Origin: an uncultured Bacteroidales bacterium
GTDB taxonomy: Bacteria; Bacteroidota; Bacteroidia; Bacteroidales; UBA932
Reading direction: 5' to 3'
Assembly (NCBI GenBank): GCA_934667175.1
Contig: CAKULN010000080.1
Coordinates: 1 to 9,137 of the forward strand
Length of the DNA stretch: 9,137 nucleotides
A program made the position numbers and the translations under genes. The notes below the pieces were generated by a model, which was not told the origin of the DNA, did not search any database, and worked only from the letters and a program-made list of their open reading frames with translations. Below are positions 1-6,645 of this stretch, piece by piece (positions within the stretch are counted from its first letter, which is position 1; each line of letters starts with the position of its first letter).

Positions 1-2307
1 GTCGAGGGTAAGACACACGTCAAGGTGAACTACAGTCATAAGTTCCAGTTCAACCCTGAATTCGCTGACATGGTGGATGGCTATGTGTATGCCAAATCGC
101 TCAATCATGCCCGCCGTAGCGATGGGCTCTCAACCGCATACACCGAACAGGAACTTAATCTTTTCAAAGACGGTTCCGACCCGTTCTTCTATCCGAATGT
201 GGACTGGCGCGACCTCGTTTTCAAGAACAGTGCGGACGAAGACCATGCGTATGTCTCTGTATACGGAGGCACGGACAAGGTAAAATACTATACCAACATA
301 GATTATACCGATGCTCGCGGAGCCTTCAAGGACACCAAGCAGCCGGACTACAATTCGCAGCTGCGTCAGTCGAAGGCCAACATCCGTACCAACCTCGATT
401 TTAACCTTACCAATACAACTCTCATGTCGGTGAACCTCTTTGGCATTTTCCAGGAGACCAAGCGTCCTTCCGACATAGGTGCGGACGATGCCACAGCCGC
501 GATCTACAATCTTCCGGCAAGCGCTTTCCCTTTCATGACCTCGACTGGGATCTGGGGAGGCAATGAGGCCTACGGTGACGCCAACCCTGTAGCCAAGATT
601 CAGGAATCAGGGTTCTACAAAACCCACCAGCGTCAGCTGTGGGTGGACGCCAAACTGTCGCAGAAACTCGATTTCCTGACGGAAGGTCTGAGTCTGTTTG
701 TCAGCGCCGGATATGCCAATTCTGCCATTTACGCTGAAAACTCCCACAAGGCGCACCAATATGGCTACGAACGTTATAATGGTACTGTCGGTGACAAGGA
801 CAATGTGTCTCTGAATATATTCGGCAACAAGGAGACAGATCTCACTTTCGGTAATTGGAACGCCGGTCAATGGTGGAAAGCTAAGGCAAGCATAGGTGTC
901 AACTACAAACACTCGTTCTTCGGTGACGACCACTTCAATGCCAGCCTTGTTTACGACAACAGCGGCGTCAGCTCTGATGGCCGTGGAAACACTTTCTATC
1001 GTCAGAACATCATGGGAGCGTTCCATTACGATTACAGGAATCGTTATATTGTCGATCTTGTGCTTGCTGGCAACGGCTCCAGCCGTACATACCCTTCCAA
1101 GTGGGCGTTCTCCCCGGTACTGTCGCTCGGTTGGATTTACGCTGACGACAACGAGGGCCTGTTCAACTATGGCAAGTTGCGTGGTTCAGCCGGCATCCAG
1201 CACACCGACTATATGCCTACTTATGGCATGTGGCTCCCGACATGGGACAGTTCGCATGGCTATGTGGTCATCGGCAACAATTACGCTGCGACATGGGGCG
1301 CGTCGCTCGGCTCCTTCCCGACAACCGATTTCACGCAGGAGACATCCACAAGCTTCAACTTTGGAACCGACCTTCGTCTGGCCAAATCTCTTGACATCTC
1401 GGTTGATGCCTTCTACCAGCTTCGCAGCCACATCATGCTCTCCGCAAGCTATGAGAATTCGTCTGTTGTCGGCATACAGTCATCTTACAATGATGTCGGT
1501 GAAGTCAAAAGCTATGGTTTTGAGGTTGGTGCCAAGTACGTGAAGGAAATCGCTTCCGGCCTCAATCTCAACCTTGGCGCCAACCTGTCGTGGGCCCGCA
1601 ATGAGGTGGTCAAGTACATCGGAACGCCGACCTATCCTCTGAGCGACCCGGTAGGCCACCGTGTGAACGAGGCATGGGGACTCAAATCAGCGGGATTTTT
1701 CAAGGATCAGGCCGACATCAATGGCAGTTTCCGTCAGGAATATTCCACCGTAAGCCCCGGTGACATCAAATACCAGGACCTGAATGGTGACCAGGTGATC
1801 AACGCTTTCGATGTCACCAGCCTCGATGGCGCGACTGACATCCCTGAGCTCAACTATGGCTTCAATGTCGGTGTCGAGTACAAGGGCTTCGGCTTGAACG
1901 CATGGTTCCAGGGCACCGGCAACTACATGAAGTATCTTCCGTCAGCGATATGGGGAGGCATGTCGAACAATGGCAACCTCTCGGTGGACTATTACAACAA
2001 CTGCTGGGATGTGGCAGGCGACAACGCGCTCTATCCTCGCCTTACAACCCAGAACAACAGCAACAACAGCCAGGCGAGCGACGTTTGGTACAAGCCTGTA
2101 CACTTCTTGAAGATGCGTAACGCCGAGGTTTACTATAAGATCCCGGCGAGGGTGCTGTCGAAGATTTCAGTCGCCGCCGCCAAGGTGTTTGTGCAAGGCG
2201 AGAACCTTCTGTCCTTTGACAATGTCGATGCGATGGATGCCGAGGTGCTTTCGACCGCATATCCAATATTCAAGGGCGTCAATGCCGGTATCACGTTAAC
2301 TTTCTAA
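1..2307 (+). CDS. SusC-like TonB-dependent outer-membrane transporter (5' partial)
   Basis: This is the C-terminal 768 residues of a SusC/RagA-type TonB-dependent transporter, which imports oligosaccharides across the outer membrane together with a SusD partner. The frame is open from base 1, so the real start lies upstream; a GTG at 25 is only an internal valine. Full-length members have about 1000 residues, so the signal peptide, carboxypeptidase-like domain and plug are probably missing from the window. The visible part starts just after the plug, with alternating beta-strand residues typical of a barrel. A family-typical segment with an Asp-rich loop (DLNGDQVINAFD, nt 1777-1812) precedes PELNYGFNVGVEY and a GFGLNAWFQGTG segment. 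The protein ends in ITLTF, a terminal Phe as expected for barrel assembly by the BAM machinery. The susD-like gene follows after 16 bp, so the two are surely co-transcribed. The family call is secure; the substrate is unknown. Confidence 0.97.
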   Translation, partial: VEGKTHVKVNYSHKFQFNPEFADMVDGYVYAKSLNHARRSDGLSTAYTEQELNLFKDGSDPFFYPNVDWRDLVFKNSADEDHAYVSVYGGTDKVKYYTNIDYTDARGAFKDTKQPDYNSQLRQSKANIRTNLDFNLTNTTLMSVNLFGIFQETKRPSDIGADDATAAIYNLPASAFPFMTSTGIWGGNEAYGDANPVAKIQESGFYKTHQRQLWVDAKLSQKLDFLTEGLSLFVSAGYANSAIYAENSHKAHQYGYERYNGTVGDKDNVSLNIFGNKETDLTFGNWNAGQWWKAKASIGVNYKHSFFGDDHFNASLVYDNSGVSSDGRGNTFYRQNIMGAFHYDYRNRYIVDLVLAGNGSSRTYPSKWAFSPVLSLGWIYADDNEGLFNYGKLRGSAGIQHTDYMPTYGMWLPTWDSSHGYVVIGNNYAATWGASLGSFPTTDFTQETSTSFNFGTDLRLAKSLDISVDAFYQLRSHIMLSASYENSSVVGIQSSYNDVGEVKSYGFEVGAKYVKEIASGLNLNLGANLSWARNEVVKYIGTPTYPLSDPVGHRVNEAWGLKSAGFFKDQADINGSFRQEYSTVSPGDIKYQDLNGDQVINAFDVTSLDGATDIPELNYGFNVGVEYKGFGLNAWFQGTGNYMKYLPSAIWGGMSNNGNLSVDYYNNCWDVAGDNALYPRLTTQNNSNNSQASDVWYKPVHFLKMRNAEVYYKIPARVLSKISVAAAKVFVQGENLLSFDNVDAMDAEVLSTAYPIFKGVNAGITLTF

Positions 2308-2323
2308 TCAATAAGATACATTT

Positions 2324-4018
2324 ATGTACAAGATAAAATATGTTCTTTTAGGCATGGCCGTGGCGGCCTTCGCAGGTTGTGCCGATCTGAATTACAACGA
2401 GGCGTCAAGCCGAGACGAGGATTGGACCTACAACAGTCCCATCAATGGCGTCAAGGCTCTTGTTTATGATGTCTATGCGCAGATGCCGAGCGAGTTCAAG
2501 GACAATTCCTACGGCAACGGAGCCCTGATAGCTAGTGCCACAGACGAGTCTGAGTTCGCTCTTTCGTTCTCGCCCATCCACAATTATTTCAACGGAGGCT
2601 GGACTCCTTCGAATCCTTTCCCGGCCACATGGGACAGAGCCTACCGTGCCATCACCCAGGTACACATGTATCTGGAGAGAATCCAGAAGATAGACCTTTC
2701 GGATTATGAATATGATCCCGACTATCAGACGATGGTGCAGCAGTTTGAGATATTCCCTTACGAACTGCGTTTCCTCCGCGCCTACTTCTATTTCGAGTTG
2801 GTGCGCGCCTACGGTGACGTGCCGTTGGTGACCACAACCCTCACCAATGAGCAGGCCAACAGCGTGGAGCGCACTCCGGCCAAGGATGTTTTCAAGTTCA
2901 TCATAGACGAGCTTGACGCCGTGGCTGAATACCTGCCGGTGTCGTACAATGACATCCCTGGCCAGGAAATCGGCCGCGCCACCCGTGGAGCCGCTCTTGC
3001 TCTGAAGGCACGCACGCTTCTTTACCAGGCTTCACCATTGTTCAACACAGACAATGACAAAGAGTTATGGAAGAAAGCCGCTGCCGCTTGCAAGGTAATC
3101 ATAGACAACGCCCAGCGTTGGGGCTACAAGCTCAGTGAATATGCCGGGCTGTGGGGGCATGACACATTCACCAACCCTGAATTCATATTCGTCCTCGGCA
3201 CTCAGGCGGACAACACCTTCGAGCAGTTCAATTATCCTGTGGGAGTGGAGAACGGCAACTCCGGCAACTGCCCTACCCAGGCACTGGTGGACGCTTACGA
3301 GTATCAGGCAGACGGCAAGACATTCAAGGAGAAGCATCCCGGAAATGTCAACGTGACGGCTGAGAATCCGTACGATGGCCTGGATCCACGTTTTGAGCTC
3401 ACTGTTGTGAAGAACGGCGATCTCTGGCCGTCCAACACTGCCCAGCAGATCACCATTGAGACGTATCAAGGCGGTTTCAACGGCGCTCCGAAGTACGGTG
3501 CGACCCCGACCGGCTACTACCTGAAGAAGTTTGTGGACGGAAACTGTGTCACGACAGCCAACAACCAGACCACAACAAGGCACAACTGGATTGTGATGCG
3601 TCTTGCGGAGGTGTACCTCAACTATGCGGAAGCAATGTTCAACTACTACGGAGACGCTGATGCGAAGGGCGATTTCGGAATGTCAGCCAACGAGGCCGTC
3701 AATGTGCTTCGCAACCGCCCTGACATCATGATGCCTGAATTCAAGGGAAATGACGGCTTTGAGGAGCGCTACATGCGCGAGCGTATGGTGGAGCTTGCTT
3801 TCGAAGGCCAGCGCTTCTGGGATGTGCGCCGTTGGAAGAAGGGCTCGGAGTTCTTCAAGAATATCGATGAGGCGGACTTCAAGTTGGACGGAAACGGTGA
3901 TCTGATCCTCAATCGTGTCACCAAGACCCGCCAATGGAACGAGAAGTACAATCTGTACCCGATTCCTCAGTCAGAGATTCAGAAGAACGGTAATCTTACG
4001 CAGAATCCTAATTGGTAG
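2324..4018 (+). CDS. SusD/RagB-family surface glycan-binding lipoprotein
   Basis: A 564-residue SusD-like lipoprotein, the lid-like partner of the SusC transporter that binds glycan at the cell surface. The N-terminus is a lipoprotein signal with lipobox AFAGC, so Cys19 would be lipidated. Family motifs appear in order: LRFLRAYFYFELVRAYGDVP (148-167), the TPR-like helix TPAKDVFKFIIDELDAV (184-200), GRATRGAALALKARTLLYQA (217-236), RLAEVYLNYAEA (426-437), RERMVELAFEGQRFWDVRRW (485-504), and the C-terminal YPIPQSEI...NPNW end typical of SusD proteins. Length is normal for the family. The ATG at 2324 is chosen because it directly begins the signal peptide and sits 16 bp after the susC stop; upstream is AT-rich without a Shine-Dalgarno, as usual in Bacteroidota. 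The gene ends with TAG right after the canonical NPNW terminus, which shows that TAG acts as a normal stop in this genome. Nothing is truncated. Confidence 0.98.
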   Translation: MYKIKYVLLGMAVAAFAGCADLNYNEASSRDEDWTYNSPINGVKALVYDVYAQMPSEFKDNSYGNGALIASATDESEFALSFSPIHNYFNGGWTPSNPFPATWDRAYRAITQVHMYLERIQKIDLSDYEYDPDYQTMVQQFEIFPYELRFLRAYFYFELVRAYGDVPLVTTTLTNEQANSVERTPAKDVFKFIIDELDAVAEYLPVSYNDIPGQEIGRATRGAALALKARTLLYQASPLFNTDNDKELWKKAAAACKVIIDNAQRWGYKLSEYAGLWGHDTFTNPEFIFVLGTQADNTFEQFNYPVGVENGNSGNCPTQALVDAYEYQADGKTFKEKHPGNVNVTAENPYDGLDPRFELTVVKNGDLWPSNTAQQITIETYQGGFNGAPKYGATPTGYYLKKFVDGNCVTTANNQTTTRHNWIVMRLAEVYLNYAEAMFNYYGDADAKGDFGMSANEAVNVLRNRPDIMMPEFKGNDGFEERYMRERMVELAFEGQRFWDVRRWKKGSEFFKNIDEADFKLDGNGDLILNRVTKTRQWNEKYNLYPIPQSEIQKNGNLTQNPNW

Positions 4019-4053
4019 AACAGGTTTAACAAGATTTCAAACGAGCAAGATTT

Positions 4054-5397
4054 ATGAAAAAGTATGTATTGTATATAGGGTTGGCGTTGCTGTCGGGCAT
4101 CGCGTTGACCTCCTGCGATGACTCAAATATGGAGGATGCCAACGATGTGCTTGCGGTAAAGTCTGTCCTGCCTACAAAAATCATTGAAGGACAGATTGTG
4201 ACCATCACCGGAACCGGTCTGGAGAACGCCACTTCCGTTGTGTTTCCCGGCAATATTTCCGTGAACGACATCACCAAAGTCGGCAATGGGTATATCACAG
4301 TGAAAACTCCAGCTGGTGTTTCCGCGGATGGTGGAAAAGTGACGGTTGAGACAAAGGATGAGTCAGCGGAGTCGGCGATGACACTGACTGTTGGCAATCC
4401 GGAGCCTTTGCGTGTCGCCCCTCTTGACAAGGAAGTTAAGATCAACGAATGCGTGGAGGTGTACGGCAACGACCTTGAGTTTATCACAAAGGCGTATTTC
4501 CCTGGAGATGACGGCAATGACATCGTTGTGGACGCAGGTGTATTCAAACGCAAGGCCACAGGTTCTCTCTATATCTACTCGCCGATGGGCATCAAGGCGG
4601 GAGCCGCGCAGGTTGTCATCGAAGATTGCAGCGGCAAAAAGTACACTTTGCCTGAGGTGACGTTGTCCGACGAGGTTTCAGGTGGTGAAGAAGATACCGG
4701 CGGTGAAGGCTATGCCCAAATATGGAAAGGCGAAGCCCAGATCAACACTTGGGATGATTGGCAGTATCTGAAATCAGACCAGCTTAGCCTTGATGGCTTC
4801 CAGATTCATGAAGGCCTTATGATGCGTATTACCTTCGATAATCCTGCGGGCGCCAGCGTGTGCGTGTGTGATGGCAATTGGGGCGCGCCGGATGTTGACG
4901 GAGCAGGTAGCAACACAGTGGCGGTAGCTGCGGGCACGACCGAAATAGAATTCCCTATATCAGCCGGCATGGCGGAAACCTTGCAATCTGGCAGTGGCAT
5001 CATTGTCGGTGGCGCCGGCTACACATTGAAGAAAATAGAGCTGTTCCGCGAATACCCTACAATCTGGTCAGGTGAACAGGTTACAGGCTGGTGGTGGTAT
5101 CTCCCAGCCTCCGAACTTGACCTTTCCGCAGTGACTCCGGCCGCCGGCCAGACCATCAAGTTCACGTTCACACACCATGAAGCTCCTCAGACTTTCTGTC
5201 TGTGTGATGGTTGGTGGGGAGCCCCTTTCATCCGTGACGGAGGAGAGAGCCCTAACAATATCGTTCTTACAGCAGGTGAAGACATCTTGGAGTTTGCGAT
5301 CTCGGAGGGAATGGCGACGACTATGAACGGAACTGACACCGCACTCATTATCGGCGGTGACATCACAATCACCCAGATCCAAATCAAGGCTGAATAA
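4054..5397 (+). CDS. IPT/TIG-domain lipoprotein with duplicated Trp-rich module; probable surface glycan-binding protein
   Basis: A 447-residue predicted lipoprotein in the third PUL position, where SusE/SusF or SGBP-B proteins usually lie. The signal peptide ends in lipobox ALTSC (Cys21), followed by acidic DDSNMED, which fits a surface-export signal. Residues about 34-113 resemble an IPT/TIG immunoglobulin-like fold (VKSVLPTKIIEGQIVTITGT, then ATSVVFPG), and about 118-205 look like a second, more diverged one. A Gly/Glu-rich linker (209-219) leads to two tandem copies of a module of about 110 residues, 223-331 and 337-446. Both start with IW(K/S)GE and contain C(V/L)CDG(N/W)WGAP (270-279 and 382-391), a S(A/E)GMA.T segment and a (I/L)I(V/I)GG strand. 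The second copy has WWWYL. Known SGBPs pair Ig-like spacers with a C-terminal glycan-binding domain, so binding through aromatic residues is the likely role; no catalytic motif is seen. It lies 35 bp after susD and is followed by a terminator. The exact domain family of the repeats is not recognised. Confidence 0.88.
   Translation: MKKYVLYIGLALLSGIALTSCDDSNMEDANDVLAVKSVLPTKIIEGQIVTITGTGLENATSVVFPGNISVNDITKVGNGYITVKTPAGVSADGGKVTVETKDESAESAMTLTVGNPEPLRVAPLDKEVKINECVEVYGNDLEFITKAYFPGDDGNDIVVDAGVFKRKATGSLYIYSPMGIKAGAAQVVIEDCSGKKYTLPEVTLSDEVSGGEEDTGGEGYAQIWKGEAQINTWDDWQYLKSDQLSLDGFQIHEGLMMRITFDNPAGASVCVCDGNWGAPDVDGAGSNTVAVAAGTTEIEFPISAGMAETLQSGSGIIVGGAGYTLKKIELFREYPTIWSGEQVTGWWWYLPASELDLSAVTPAAGQTIKFTFTHHEAPQTFCLCDGWWGAPFIRDGGESPNNIVLTAGEDILEFAISEGMATTMNGTDTALIIGGDITITQIQIKAE
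4720..5391 (+). repeat. Internal tandem duplication of a Trp-rich protein module
   Basis: This region encodes two successive copies of the same module inside the IPT/TIG lipoprotein: about 4720-5046 and 5062-5391. The matching CxCDGxWGAP motifs start at 4861 and 5197, 336 bp (112 codons) apart. The copies clearly share a pattern but differ at many positions, so this is an old duplication rather than a recent DNA repeat. Confidence 0.8.
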
Positions 5398-5428
5398 TAT
5401 TCGCACAATAAAGTCATAATCCTTTCAG

Positions 5429-5465
5429 GTCTGCCGGGGAGCCAAGATTCTTCGGCAGACTTTTT
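5429..5465 (+). terminator. Rho-independent terminator of the susC-susD-SGBP operon
   Basis: A perfect 8-bp stem GTCTGCCG / CGGCAGAC (5429-5436 and 5453-5460) with a 16-nt loop is followed at once by TTTTT (5461-5465). It lies 31 bp after the stop of the IPT/TIG lipoprotein gene. It would end the susC-susD-SGBP transcript and make the following beta-helix gene depend on its own promoter or on readthrough. Confidence 0.82.
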
Positions 5466-5520
5466 AAAATTGTTTACAGCAACAGCCGATAAGGCGCCGG
5501 AAATATTTAAAGAATATTGT

Positions 5521-6621
5521 ATGAAAAAACACCTGATCTCAATTGTCATCATCTTCTTCAGTTTGACTGTCATGAATATGTATGCGGTCAATCCGCATTC
5601 CGTTTATAGTATGCGTCCGGACGATCCCGAGGCGATCTACTTCACCCCTGGCAACTTCGGCTTCAAGGCCGACGGTAAATCCGATGTCTCCGAAGCCCTC
5701 CAGGCAGCCATCAACAAGGTGAAGACCGAAAGGAATTTCGGTATCCTCTTCGTCCCGGAGGGAAAGTACCGCATCAGCCGGACCATATATATTCCCGGAG
5801 CCGTCCGTGTCATCGGCTACGGCAAGAAAAGGCCGGAGTTCATCTTGTCCAAAAACTCTCCTGGCTTTGATGTGGAGCATCCTTCGGACAAGGGTGGCTC
5901 CAAATACATGTTCTGGTTCACAGGTGGTGTCGTTGAGGATGAAGACCGCATCCCGGACGCCAACGCAGGGACTTTCTACAGTGCCATGTCCAACGTGAAC
6001 ATCACAATCGAGGACGGAAATCCGTACGCTGTGGCGCTGAGAACCCACTATGCGCAGCACAGTTTCGTCAGCCACATGACCATCAACATCGGCAAGGGCC
6101 GCGCTGGAATGTTCGAGATCGGCAACGAGATGGAAGACCTGGCCTTCTATGGCGGAGATTACGGCATCATGACCACCAAGGCCTCTCCGGGCTGGCAGGT
6201 GATGATGGTCGACGCTTATTTCGAAGGTCAGCGCAAGGCCGCTGTCAAAAGTCAGGAGTCTGGCCTCGTCATTGTGAATATGCATGTGAAGAATGTCCCG
6301 ATGGTCTTTGACATAGACGACAACTACTGGGAGAAAATATTCATAGAGAACGCCCGTTTCGAGAACATCTCCGGCCCGGCGTTCAACATCGCTGTCGAGA
6401 ACAACAGCAACAACTCCGTCACCCTGAGGAACGTCTGGTGTTCTGATGTCCCCGTGCTCGCCGCTTTCAAAAGGACTGGTGAGCGGACCTGTGTCTCGCA
6501 TCGTAAGTATCATGTCAAGTCGTTTGACCACGGCCTTCAGATGGAGAGCCTTGTGGACTCGCCGGAGTACAAGACACTGCTTTCCGCTGAGCCTGTCGAT
6601 AAGATTCCGGCGGCAGTTTAG
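5521..6621 (+). CDS. Secreted pectate-lyase-3-type beta-helix protein, N-terminal half of a GH55-like two-helix protein ended by an in-frame TAG
   Basis: A 366-residue exported protein with a signal peptidase I leader: MKK, a hydrophobic stretch through about residue 19, and probable cleavage after MYA (Ala22). Residues about 38-105 carry the hallmark N-terminal segment of pectate-lyase-3 / GH28-related beta-helix proteins: FTPGNFGFKADGKSDVSEAL, then ILFVPEGKYRIS, then a strand ending VRVIGYG. The rest has the short beta-rich rungs of a right-handed helix, including an Asn-rich turn near 294-298. The chosen start is the ATG at 5521, because it opens the signal peptide; a TTG at 5470 in the same frame adds 17 residues without leader character and sits by the preceding terminator. 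The frame ends in TAG at 6619-6621, yet coding continues in the same frame with a second helix domain, so this is probably the front half of a longer protein. Enzyme class and substrate are unknown; catalytic residues cannot be assigned by eye. Confidence 0.85.
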   Translation: MKKHLISIVIIFFSLTVMNMYAVNPHSVYSMRPDDPEAIYFTPGNFGFKADGKSDVSEALQAAINKVKTERNFGILFVPEGKYRISRTIYIPGAVRVIGYGKKRPEFILSKNSPGFDVEHPSDKGGSKYMFWFTGGVVEDEDRIPDANAGTFYSAMSNVNITIEDGNPYAVALRTHYAQHSFVSHMTINIGKGRAGMFEIGNEMEDLAFYGGDYGIMTTKASPGWQVMMVDAYFEGQRKAAVKSQESGLVIVNMHVKNVPMVFDIDDNYWEKIFIENARFENISGPAFNIAVENNSNNSVTLRNVWCSDVPVLAAFKRTGERTCVSHRKYHVKSFDHGLQMESLVDSPEYKTLLSAEPVDKIPAAV

Positions 6622-6645
6622 TCCGTCCTTCCGGCCCTTCCTCCT
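6619..6645 (+). other. In-frame TAG and Pro-rich linker joining the two beta-helix coding segments
   Basis: TAG at 6619-6621 is codon 367 counted from the ATG at 5521. The next eight codons read S-V-L-P-A-L-P-P, and then comes the ATG at 6646, all in the same frame. A short Pro/Leu-rich stretch before W-x-N-L-x-x-L-G-A-K-G-D-G looks like an inter-domain linker rather than an untranslated leader. The bases before the ATG are pyrimidine-rich (CCTTCCTCCT), with neither a Shine-Dalgarno nor the AT-rich leader seen before the other starts here. This suggests that the TAG replaced a sense codon. Confidence 0.75.

Noticed and set aside
5465..5472. TAAAATTG as a -7 promoter box for the beta-helix gene
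   Set aside because: It has one mismatch to TAnnTTTG, overlaps the terminator T-run and has no clear -33 partner, so it is too weak to list.
5470..5520. TTG at 5470 as an upstream start for the first beta-helix gene
   Set aside because: It would put 17 polar residues before the signal peptide and lies only 5 bp after the terminator T-run; the ATG at 5521 fits far better.
6619..6621. Genome-wide recoding of TAG to an amino acid
   Set aside because: The susD-like gene ends in TAG immediately after its canonical NPNW terminus, so TAG works as a stop here.
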